From Eopsaltria australis (Eukaryota; Chordata; Aves; Passeriformes; Petroicidae), in contig JAVTVJ010000069.1 of the NCBI GenBank assembly GCA_034509425.1, forward strand, positions 1,067,501 through 1,131,500: DNA of 64,000 bases. Reading direction: 5' to 3'. Positions 37,301-49,249 of the stretch are shown piece by piece. Made by a program: the position numbers and the translations under genes. The stretch's first letter is position 1. Each line of letters starts with the position of its first letter. The notes below the pieces were generated by a model, which was given only the letters and a program-made list of their open reading frames with translations, was not told the origin of the DNA and searched no databases.

Positions 37301-39601
37301 CAAAGAGATGTGGGAAATGTAATCCTTTGATCTGTTAAGTCACTTTCTTCTTTAATAGCACATGCAAATTCATATTTACCATAAAAGGATAATCTTCATG
37401 GTTCTCAGTATTAGTGTTTTACTGTGGTTATTCAGGTAAAGTGTAAACCATCACAACTTTCAAAGAGTTCCAAACTTGTAAAACTTCCCTTGGAAGATTC
37501 TTCAGGAAAAGAAATCTTTATACTGTCGTCAGAAAACTAGGCTTTAGTCTTTTTGATTTTTAATAAAATCATGGAGGAAGACTTGGCTAAGCAAAATTAA
37601 AATTTTTGTTAGTAAAGGACCATTTTTCTTAATTAGCAATTTATTTTCTACCTTAGTACACTATATATAATTTTGCAGTCCACAGCTGAATAGTATAAGC
37701 TGTAACATAAAACAGCTTCTGAAACTGTAGTATTAAATAACTCTGTGTTCTGGGTAGAGCTACGTTGATGCATAGAGTTTCTAGGTCAGTGCTGTTTTAA
37801 ACAATGGAGTTGTCCTTGTCATAAAACAAGAACATGTGCCAGCTTTAAAGTTGTTCCCGTTTGTTACAGCCCTTGAAGCCAGAATTTTTTTATTAACTTG
37901 AGGTTTCAGTGACATAATATTAAGGGCCTTCAGTATTGTCTTTTGTGGTTTCACATCTGTGTGAAGCACATACCCAAAACTGCAATGCTAACTACTGCCT
38001 GCCCCCTTAATCCTTTCTTCACTCAGCTCAGTTTGTGTGCTGTCTACCACACTCTGGCCCAAAAGGAGAAAAGAGATGTTAATCTAAGCTATCATACTCA
38101 TTTTAATTTTCAGTTTTGTTTTGGTTTTTCATTCATTCTCTTTCTCCTCACAAACTTGCATTATAGCAGTACTTTCCATGGTATACAGTATAATTTCCAT
38201 TAAAATTATTCTAAAGATAAGTTTTGATTCTTATTTTGATGGTGCTTATTTGCTGCGTGGAGGTAAAACCCTCCCTTACAGAGCCCTTACAGAAGAGATG
38301 AGGTTGGAAATCCCAAGGCAATGTAATATGACACAATCCTGGCATTGTGGCTTTGTGCCGTCTCTTCTTAGCCTGTCCATTAAACAGAGAATTTTCAGGT
38401 GAGAACGAGGTAAGGATGGTGAAATTCAGTGCTGTGGTGATCTCCAGCCAATACAACTTGCATCAGTTCTTAGTTTTCAATAAATTAAATTTGAGGATTG
38501 ATTCAGTCTCTGATTGGGCACAGGATGATGGGAATGGAAACCTGGTGTTCATCTTTTGGTTCCGCTTATCAATCTTCTGCCAAACTGGTCAAGCCCAGGT
38601 TTCTGGGCAATAATTCTGTTTTGCAGTGTAGTTGGAAGCTTAGGTAGGGAAACTCTGTAACTGATGCAAAGCCCAGGAAAAGGTAAGAAATGTCTTAACT
38701 TTTCATGCAATGAGAAGTGTGCTATGCAAAGAAACACTTCAATTTTTTTACTTATTTTAAACAAAGCATTTGAAATAGTTAAAAAAATTATATTGATGTT
38801 GTTTCAGAACATTTCTGACATGAAATATGAAGGTAGAAAATGATTGTCCTGTTTCTTCCTTATGGTTGTCTCTTTAAGCAGCTTTCATGCTTTATTTTTT
38901 CTAATAGTAAACTGCTGCAGTTGGGCAGCATAACAATGCCATGTTCATCCTTTCTTCTTGCTGGACTGCTAGAGTTCTGAAGAAGCAACTTTTTTTTATG
39001 ATGTTGTACCCTTTTCATGAGCATGAAGGTGGGAGGGGGGAAAAAAGAATGTGTTCTCTGATTTACCTCTTCTTGGGAAGAAGGAAGTCATGATTATGTA
39101 GTGGAGTTGAGGTTTCATCTGTCAGTCATGAGCACTCCTGGCAAATATTTGTTTTCTCAAGATGTAGTGTCAGATATATTGACTTTTTGACGCTAGAAGT
39201 GAAGATTTCACAGCACTGTGTTAACGAAAATTCTATTTTAGGACACCTTTGCTTTTTTTACAATTTTCAATATAGCAGTCAGGGCCAAAACACGGTGTTT
39301 GATGCCAGGCAGTCCCAGTTGTGCATTACAGATGTACAATCAGTTCCTAAAACCAGTAGGCTTAAAGAAAGAAACTGTTAATTGGTTGTTGCAAACTAGA
39401 GGAGTAGATTTAAGTCAACAGAGACATGGATGATTATGGAGTCTGTGATGTTACCTGTGATCATTGCTGTTAAGTCATTATATTATATTATATATCTTGG
39501 CATATGGTCTAAATTCCTCCCAGTGTTTATTGTTTGCCTTCAGTAGTTAGGGAATTTTTTAGTTCTTGTCCAGAAGTTGTATATAATGCTGATTTGCTAT
39601 C

Positions 39602-39770
39602 TTTTTTTTTTTTTTCCACAGAAAGAATTCTAAGTGCTTTTAATTAGTAAATTATAATTAAATTATAAATAATAATAAATAATATTATAAAATAAATAAC
39701 ATATAAGTTAATAAAATAAATAATATAAAAATAAAGAATAATAAATAAATATAAATTAAACTATAAAATA
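39602..39770 (+). repeat. Poly-T plus AT-only low-complexity block
   Basis: Fourteen Ts, CCACAG and a short mixed stretch are followed, from about 39641, by some 130 bases of almost pure A and T with repeated AATAAA and TAAATAA words. It may be a decayed microsatellite. The left edge also resembles a strong splice acceptor and the body contains several poly(A) signal hexamers, which is treated as a separate observation. Confidence 0.85.
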
Positions 39771-42700
39771 CAAGTAGGGTCTGGAATAATTAAAGTTGAA
39801 AAGACTTGTGTGTAAGGTCAGCGTTTTTGAGGTCAGTACTAAAGATAATATTTCAAAGTAATTTCTGAAAGTTTTTTGAATAATTTCCAGCAAAATACCT
39901 TTCAGATTACAGAACACAGCAATGGATTTTTTTCCTTTTAAAACAGTGAGGATTCTTCAATTTTTTTTCAAAAATTGAATCTTGGAGTTCTTAAGAAGTA
40001 TTTTGCACTTGTTTAGCCTTTTTGTTATTGGAGTATTTTTGCACATACTATCTTGCTGATAGGTGGAGTAGCAGAATAAGGACAAGGGGGTGCTACAGGG
40101 TGCTTACTCAGTTTGCCGTAATTCAAAAGTGATTAAAGTAATACAAAAGCAGTGAAAAGTAGATGTGAACTACTTTTTAGTGTCAGAGAGTAATAAAGAA
40201 AGAAATCTTTTTTTTTAGTTCCAGGATGTGTTGTTTTGTTGTCTTGATCACTGGGATTTGGGATCTGCTAAGTGTCAGACAAGAAAATGATTGAAAAACA
40301 TTTTCTTTTAACTGGATATTGTTGGATCCTAGCAGCTTTGATGAAATGGAGCCATGTTGGAAATCTGTCACTCTGGGTTTTGAGGCAGTACTCTTATGGG
40401 ATTTATATATACCTTAAAGTTGTCCTTCAGATCATACTAAATGCTCACGAGATGAGAGTTATGAATCCAGACAAATACTTAAAGACATTGCATCCACAAG
40501 GTGGTTAGGAACTTGATACCTGGTCCTCAGCTTTTGTTTGCCACAAGAGCTTGGGCATTACCTTCAATTACTGTAATCCTACCTCTAAAGAGGGAGCCCT
40601 TCTTTCCATTGATGTTGGGTGTCAGTGATGGAAGAGGAGGTAAGGCAATCTGGTGTAGCTGAAATGAATGAGATGTCCATCGAGTGGAAAGTGGCATGTC
40701 TTTGTGAGGAGAAATAAAGTTACTGGGCTCTTCTGCATTTCTTTAATAATGAATATAAAGTGGCCATCTGTGAACAACAGGTGGCCCATAGCTGTCAGAA
40801 AGCCCACTGTCCATGGTGCAGTTCAACTCCTGCTCCCTCATCACAAACACATTTGCAAAAATGAGGAGGCCAGTAAAAGGGGAATCATAGCTGGGTATTC
40901 ACATTTAGTCTGATTTGCATGTGAGAGGTATATTAACTGATTGGACTCAGGGTGGGTTTGTGCACTGATAAATACTCTTAGAATAGTGTTCTTTATTTAG
41001 GGATATACCTCTGCTGCAGAAAATTTGGTCTGTTGAGAGATTCAAAGCAGTCCATTAGAGGCTCTACAGTAAATGGAAAGTGTGTGCTATTAAGTATAGC
41101 CATTTATTCTCCTCTCTTTGAACTGCGTGAGAGACTTCATAGTTTTCAGATGTTTCAGGCTTCATAGATTTCAGAGTTTACAGGTGGAGAAAATAGAAGT
41201 GATCTTCCTGATGTTGTGGTCAACTGTTAGATCAAATCAAAGGAGTTCATGTTGGAAAGTCTCATGTTTATCAAAGTCTCACATTAGCAAATACTGAATT
41301 TTATTTATGTATTTCAGACTTTAAAAGACAAGTACCCTAAAATCCAGTCAGACCAAAAAGAGAAACCAAACCAAAGCCGACAAAAAATACACCACTAAAC
41401 AAACTATTGTCTAGTGGCATTTAAAAACTTACTTGTTAAAATTAGAAGGCATATCTAAAAAGGAAGTATTTTAATCATACTTTTCTATGTTTAAAGAACT
41501 TCAAAGTCTAATTAGCTCACAACCTATTGAAATGAATTTACTTATGGAAAGGAGGTGTTTTATTGCAGGTACTGGTCAGTAATTTTTATTGTATTTTCTG
41601 TGTACCAGCATTAAACAATGACTATTGATTTGTAAAACCAATCTGATGTGAACAGTATGTGACAGAAACTGTTTGTTATTAAGAGATAGAATCCTGTCTC
41701 AGAAAAACCTGTTATCCTGGCAAAAAAAATCACACAATTTTATTTGTATCGTGATTTTTTCAGTGTTGACTCTGTCTCTGGCAGCTGGCTTAATGTTAAA
41801 TGTGAACAAAGCTTTGTTATGCGTGCTTGTCTTCAATAGGTTGTGGACCCAAGGTATGTTCTTTTGAAAGCAAAGTTTCCTATGGTGGCACTGTTTTTAT
41901 CTAATTAAGAAGCACTGCAATACACTTAATGCAGAGCATTCAAAGAAAATGTCTTGTTATGTGAGATACTTTATTAAGCATAAATTTGAGGAGTTGCTGC
42001 AGTTTAGCAAGTTTGAAGTAAAATGTCAATTGTATTGTGTATATTTATGAAAATAGAAATAAATATACTACTTGGTACTACTGCTTGGTTATAAATGTGA
42101 TAAATACTGTATAGATAGCTAAATAGATCAAAGAACCTTAATTTTTCGAATTTGTGATGAATGACTGCATATCAGCCTATTAAAACCATTAGATAGAGTT
42201 TTTTGAGAAACGAGCAACCAGAGGTTATATGGTGCCTCAGGCTATCGCTTCTCAACTTTTCTGGTTTCCACAAGGTAGCTATTAAAGAACCATAATTTGT
42301 ACAACTGCATTATCAAATAAGACCCAGCAAGGTGGGCTCTAAAGGCTGAATTAATCATTCTGTTACTGTAGATGCAAATATCTGATTCGAATTTTTCAGC
42401 CTTGAGAAATGTATCAGCATAAATCCTTCTGTATATGTCTTTTCCTTTCAGTTTGCCACTCACTTTTCTTCCCACTCTCCTCAAAATGGAGAAATTAGCC
42501 TAAGAAAACACTGCCAAATAACCAGGGCTTCATGCGTTTTTTGGCTGTATGCACATATATCTGATTTGTTCATGTGTTGCAGTGTACTGTGTTCAGAATA
42601 GATGTCATGTTCACTTTACACATATATAAAGAAGGTAACACAGGAAAAGGCTGCTTGTTTCCTTGTCTTGCTTGCTGCTCCCTGGGCTAGGTACAAGTTT

Positions 42701-43396
42701 TTGAAAGAAGCAGGATGGTTGCTCCTAGGAAAGGAAGATGGTTAGCAGGGTCCAGCTCCTAGGCCACACAGTGGACCAGGCAGAGAGGGCAAGATGCAGC
42801 AGTGTGCTGTGCCCTAGAGGAGAGAGGGATGCTCCAGGGAAGCGCAGGGTGCAGGCACACAGAAAAGCTTCAGCAGCAAAGGGGGGGAATCTTTTCTTAA
42901 GAAGCCAGAAGAGACTGAGGAAAGTTTTTTGGCAAGTCAGTGAGATTTGTGTTAGATGGCAAGATAGGAGGGCAGTCTTCTTATTCAGAAAGGGGATCTT
43001 GTCACAGTGGATATTTTGTTTCATTCTTTTTTTTGAAGTCTTAACTTTTCCTAGAAGATCTTATTTTCCTCCACCTAAAAATGCTGCATTCGTGTTTTAA
43101 TGAAAACTAGTTTGGGATCTCTGGAATTTACAATATCCTTAAAGAAGATGTTCCAATACTTCCATCTTTGGATTGTTGAAGTGTTCTGTCTTAGGAGTCT
43201 GTAACTATTATTCTGTCCTTGAATCTTAACATAAAACTGGGAATTAAAGGAAGGAATTGCATTTTCAAAACAAAGCATTATCTACCGGAAAGTCTGTGGA
43301 TCCTAGCATAAGGGTTGTGCTTCCGTTGCCCTAAAATATACTAACTGAATTTATCTTGTTTGCATACCTCTCTCCAATTTCATTTCCTTAAAAATT

Positions 43397-43624
43397 AAGA
43401 ATAGATATTAGGAAGAAATGCTTTGCTGTGAAGAGGATGAGGCACTGGAACAGGTTTCCCAGAGAAATTGTAGATGCCCCACATTGCTGGAAGTGTGTTA
43501 GGGTGGGTTGCATGCAGCTTGAGGAACCTGATCCAATGGAAACTGTCCGTGCCCATAGCATGGGTGTTGGAATGAGACGATCTTAGAGGTTACTCCCAAC
43601 CCAAATGATTGTGTGATTCTCTGA
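43397..43624 (+). mobile_element. CR1 LINE 3' end
   Basis: The sequence follows the sense CR1 tail: GATATTAGGAAGAAATG, GAGGCACTGGAACAGGTTTC, a GATGCCCCA / GGAAGTGT stretch, then CTTAGAGGTTACTCCCAACC and a decayed ATTGTGTGATTCTCTGAT terminus in place of the usual ATTCTATGATTCTATGA. It is 5'-truncated at about 230 bp. Confidence 0.93.
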
Positions 43625-45463
43625 TAAGAAGTGACACATTTCCATGAGTAGTTGTTGAACAGCAGTTTCAGATAATTCAATAAACAAAAGTTCAAGATGA
43701 ATATGATTTTGTTATAATTTCCATACAGGTCACAAAACCTAGTTCATGGATAAACTGCCTACCTCAAACATACGATTAGCGCTCTTACAGTGCAACTGGG
43801 ACTGTGTTGTGTCTCTGGCATGAGAGCTGGGTAATCTGAAAATACCATCTCTGAGTGAATTCTAGTGGTATGGGACTCCAGAAGCCATGGGTTTTTTTTG
43901 AGATACAACTGCATGCCAATCCCTCACTGACCTGGGGAGCAGTTGTCATCTCTTGATTATGAACCATTGCCGTATCCCAGCGTTCTTCTCTCTGAGGTGC
44001 ATTGTGGTTTGTGGTTTGTAGGGCTAGTAAAATCTGACATCCAGAATGGCCGATCCCATTATGGACCTAATGTATGAGAATCAAAAAACGGGATAATATT
44101 TGTAGAGGTTAATATGGAAATGTTATCCAAAATGTGGCACATGTAAACAGTCTGCATTGCAACTATAATGTTCTGCATATTTCTAAATTTAACCTGATAT
44201 TAGTGAATCACAGCAATAATATTTTCACTTCATTTCATCATTTTAGTTGTAGAAGGGATTTAGTGTAGTTGACATAATTTCATTTAACGGCCTGGACCAT
44301 AAACTGTGCAAAGTGGCAGTAGTGTGGGTTTGATACTTTTAATGAAAATACCCAAAGGCTGAAAACTACTGATTTTTATTTTGTCAGTGTGCAGTTAGTG
44401 ATCAACACAGGGAATGCAAAAATGTCCTGGTATTACGTTTTTAAAGGAGTTACAAGAGAAGCATCTGGGAGCCAGACTTTTCTTATGGAAACATGCCAAC
44501 AACTGTATTGTGTTTCCTTTCACTGAAGTGAGCTATGCCTTGCCTTTTGTCCCTTTTTTGAGTTAGTTCAGGAATCATACTATAAATTTGAATACATTAA
44601 CCCTGCAGATCATTATAGGATATTATGTGGTTTAAGCAATATGCTTTATAAATTGTATGTATGTAAATTTTATGTCAAATCCCATTTGTCACAATTAAGA
44701 ATATGTAATTTTCAGAAATGGCTTTTAAATTTAAGACTTGCTGCTGATCAATGATTATGAGAAACTTTACTTGACATTTACAGACTTTTTCTATCATATA
44801 AATTTAAGTTTGAGAAATATAACTGCTGTACATGGTTGTCAAATAACACTATAGTACAGAGTTATACAGTATAGATTAGTTAATTGAATATTTGATTGCT
44901 AAATCTATTTACATTGGGAACTATTTATATTTTCTATGTAGATTTTAATAGCCACTGCATTTATTTTAGCAAAACATTTTAATAATAAGGTTTATAAAAT
45001 GTCATATTGAACACTTAAACTATTTACGTAGCTAAGAGCTATTACAGGTTGAGAGAACAAGCAAATTTATTTTAGTTACAGTGAATTTATATAAATCTTT
45101 ATAACGTCTAGAATATTCTTGTATACATGCCACACGTATTTAGGCCAGCAATCTCTAGCACAGATTCCTATGAATCTACAACAGAACCATGGAATAAACT
45201 TAAAAACTGTTGTTTGTTTTGTCCATTTCAGAAACTTAATTTGCATTCTGTCCAATAATTGCAACTAATTTCTTTGTTAGGGTGATGGGGAGCAGAGAAG
45301 GGAGCATTTTTTGTTAATCAGCTAAATAATTAGATGAGCATGTAGAAACATTAAACCCTAAAAGCTTTTCCTCCACATTGTTGAGACCTGTTACGGGTAG
45401 TGTCATAAAATATTTTATTCTTCCTTTAAATATTTAAGTGTGGATTTAGGTAGTATGTTTATT

Positions 45464-45492
45464 GCCTCAATTTGGTATGCCAAAATTGAGGC
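45464..45492. repeat. Hairpin, 12-bp stem with one bulge
   Basis: GCCTCAATTTGG, TATG, CCAAAATTGAGGC. Ten outer pairs and two inner pairs form with a single bulged A. Flanks do not continue the stem. Confidence 0.75.
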
Positions 45493-47660
45493 TTTAGGAA
45501 CAATTTTAGAAGTGGAGCCAAAGTTGTGCTTTTGTTGAAATTTAACATGAAACTTTATCTTCAGAGATGCTTCTGTTCAGGTGTAGAAGTTGTTATCTAA
45601 TATCTTGATCAAAAAAGTAAAGGTAAGGTTTAAAATAGTACTTAATAAAACTCAAGAAATTTGTAATGAGCTGGATTTTGAAGTCACTTATGAAATTTTC
45701 ACCTTCTTTGATGGCCCATCAAATAATTTTTTGATTTTTGAGTGTAATATATTCTGACCAGTTCACTCAGCATATAGGATTGGAAAAGATACTTGATTTC
45801 TGACAAAAAAATCCCTGAAATAATGACTTTATTTGTAAATAGAAAATGTCTGTGAGTATGAAAATGGGAAGTCAATGAATGAGTTTTTGGAAGTGAATCT
45901 CTATAATTTCTTTTATTCTTCATTATAATAATTGTGTGCGTATCCATGATGAACTTGCTTGTGATGACCTTTATCTTTTCTCTTGAGAAGAATTACTATT
46001 ATCAGGTCTTTCTTCATGAGGAAGTAAAAAGGTCAGTGCAAAACCCATCCCTTATTTCTATGCAGTGCACATTGCACTTCGGCATACTTGTATTGAATTT
46101 TATTAATAATAATTAGACAATTTTGTCAAATAAATGTTAATATTCCAAAATTAGGCATTCTAAGTGGTTTTCCCTGCTAGATACTCCTGCTTTTTCTGCC
46201 TTTTTTCTACCTCCTCTCCTCCCAAGCTTGCTGTTTGTGTAACTGAGATTTGGCATGCTTCTCTTCCTCCTAGTTCTGTTAGACTGACAATTTTTTCCTA
46301 CTTTAACTTCAAATTGACAAACTATTAATTCTTTTGCATCTGTGTTACTCAAAAAAAAAAGAGAGAATGTAGAGTATGTAAAAAGATTGGGTTTGGTTTG
46401 GTTTGATCAGAGATTTTAGATTACTTGTTTGGAAGACTAGTGCAAGGAAGTGGCCGACTAAGTTGAATTGAGCTGTCACTCAAAACATGACTGAAGATTG
46501 CTTATTTGCAAGGAGAGCTCCAAGCAGGAAGCTGAGTTAATGAAATTTTAATATATTTGTAACCAGAACTGGGAATTGTCTGTACCTCTGTGGATTATTC
46601 AGTTGTCCCAGTGAATATATTCTGTTCGGTTGTTCAGGTGACTGAGAATATTTTTCCTGCTGTTTTGACAGTTTTTTTCTTAAAATCTGAAGGGCCTCAT
46701 GAAGCCCTGGAAACAGCAACTCTCATGCTAACAACTTCTGTATTTGGTAAATGTACAAGAGGATATTGGCTGTGACTACAGAATGGGGCAAAGGTAGGCA
46801 AGCAAAGGTACTGGAATACTTGGTACTGGGGAAAGGAAAGAAAAAGAAAGAGGAAAGGTGTCAACACATATTCAAGTCTCAGCAAGTAGAAAAGCTTAGT
46901 AAAGCAATCTCCTAGATTTCGTGAAAATTGGTAAAAGGCTGCACAGTAGAGTGAGAAGACCCACTTTGCAGCAACTGTGGATGACCTTGCCAACAATGGT
47001 TAGGGGTTTTTTTTGTGTGTGAGAGTAACTGTTTGTCCTCTAGAGATGTGTTCTTTGATCACTTTTTGCTTTTTTTTCCCAGTAAAATAGTGAGAGGCCA
47101 TAAAATATTTTCCAGCTTTTAAAAACATGATTTTTTAATCCACTGTGCTATTATAGTTCATGTGGGTGGCTATGTGTATGGTAACACAGGAGAAATGTGG
47201 TGTCTTTTTCACAAATGCATTTAGAAAGAGATACTTTTTTCCCCTCACGCAGTTCTCCAAATGTACTCATTTCTCTCTGCTACTTCTCTCTGTTATTATT
47301 CTTCATAGCAATAGTTATATGATCCAAACAATGTCACTCTGTTCAACACTAGAGAATTGCAGCCATAAAGTGTCCTTAGTGGAACTGGGGACATTTTGGT
47401 TTACTTTACTCTTTAGTTGAGCAAATGCTGTAACTCCAAAATACTTTTCTTTGGAAGGGGATCTTGTATCTGCTTTTTGGTTTTGTTTAAGTCACACCAT
47501 TACATGTGCTAAGATTCACTGGGTGGTGCCACAGAAGGGATGTTTTGAGAGAGTTTTTTTCCTCCTGAAAATGTCTAAGTGACGTTCCAGTACTCCCATG
47601 TCACTTCCTCTCCTTCTCTTGCAGCAATAATCCTGAGTTAATTTACAACAAAATCTACTT

Positions 47661-47722
47661 TTCGTGTGAGGATGATAAGGTAATTTACCCAAGGTCTTCT
47701 TGGTAGGAGGCAGTGCTTCACT
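47661..47722 (-). mobile_element. Possible MIR-like SINE remnant
   Basis: GATAAGGTAATTTACCCAAG, GTCTTCTTGGTAGGAGGCAG and TGCT align by eye with the complement of MIR (GAGGTTAAGTGACTTGCCCA AGGTCACACAGCTAGTAAGTGGCAGAGCT, shown here only in pieces). A small deletion is needed in the first part. Confidence 0.5.
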
Positions 47723-49221
47723 TTTAGCTGAGCTGGCTGGTTTAGTTACTCAGATTGCTTAGACAACTGGGAGTAACAGTGGTGCACAGTAGCACCTTTT
47801 AAAGATACAAGGAGTGCAACTGAGGGGAAAAAAGAACAGGATTTCTCAAGGAATACAGGAAACCTCACATCTGGAGACTTGGCAAGATCTGGATAAAACT
47901 GAGTAATTTGAGCTAATCCTGTTCTAGAAAGTCATTAGCTTCAGCTGTCTCATACGTGAGCTATTAAAATGCACAGGCCCTTTTAAACTGCTGCTGAACA
48001 GTTTAGCGTGGAGTACCAAAAGAGGCCAAATGCTGTGTCCTAGAAACCTGATCTAACTTTCTGAGTTAGAGCAGGGTGTTAGACTGAGCAATTTCCACAG
48101 ATCCCATCTCTCCCAAAGTATTTCGTTATTCTAGCTTTTTCACTTTGTAAAGCCAGTGCTACTTATTCAACACCATTGAGAAGTCAGCACATCGTAAATA
48201 TTAATAGCAGATTTCTGTTACTGTCTACTGGTTGGGAAGAGTGGTGTGTATATTTAACCTCACTTTAGAATTTAGATAATGGTTGTTTTCAAAGAGCTGG
48301 GTGAAGCTTGTGCAAAAGTTAGTTGGAGGTCCCATCCAGTTTAGATGGTGGTATATTTGAATGAAACCTTTTGCCTCCATCTTGGGGTCAGATTTGGATC
48401 ACATGTGTTGAAAGAAATCTGGTTTAGGAACTGGCATGGGTTGTCCTCAAATAAAACTGAAGCATCTCAGTATGCATATTATTTTTCTTTAAGATATATT
48501 TTTATATTGTTCATAACCCGGAGATCTCTTTCTGTATTCTTTTGGAATACAATTCAGAATTGCATGTTTTTCATCATATTTCTGAACGCAGTGATGACCA
48601 TTTAGTCAGATGCAACTTCTGCTGACATATGTCAATGTCATTTTGTCTGCAATCCCAGTGTTTAGCCTATGTTTGGATGACCTGTTTCTATCATTCTGCT
48701 TGTGTTGTGGAAATTGGGTTTTTTTTACGCTCAAGGTTTTCATGCAGGAATATAACTTTTTTGTCTGAGCTGTTGGGTGGTAACTAGCTGACTCATAGAA
48801 GCAGCAATAAAATGTCCTCTCTTCTGTCATGGTAAGAAATTCTTATGTTTGTAATCTCTTCTCTAGCAGCCAACTTGTTTCTGACTTCTCTCACTGTCCT
48901 TGAGGCATTTTTATTCTCAAACCCTACACTGTTGTACAGTCAGGTGGAGCTTCAATAAAACAACAGTCTGTCTTCCCCTCTCTGCTGCCCCCAAGAACTC
49001 ACACCATGGCTAGGCAATAGCACCTTCAGCAGTTTTTTCCGTTCCGTTGTTTACAGAGTACACCAGGCTGCTAATGGGATTGCAGGGTGAGGTGAAATGT
49101 CAAGAAGCTGCGTGTAAATCTTCCAGTAATCTGCCATGTCCCAGAGGAGCTGGGGGAAAGGGACAGATCTTTGGGAATATTGGAGGATTATAAGAGTTGG
49201 AGTTTTGTTAATTGCATTTGA

Positions 49222-49249
49222 AGATCTCTTCGTACAGAGAGATCTCTCT
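49222..49249. repeat. Hairpin overlapping a 14-bp palindrome
   Basis: AGATCTCT pairs with AGAGATCT across an eight-base loop, and AGAGAGATCTCTCT (49236-49249) is a perfect palindrome on its own. The two structures are mutually exclusive. Confidence 0.7.

Noticed and set aside
42725..43100. Overlapping open frames of 120 (+) and 99 (-) codons
   Set aside because: Both strands are open over the same GC-richer stretch, with no domain, no splice-phase fit to SKAP2 and low-complexity composition; likely chance.
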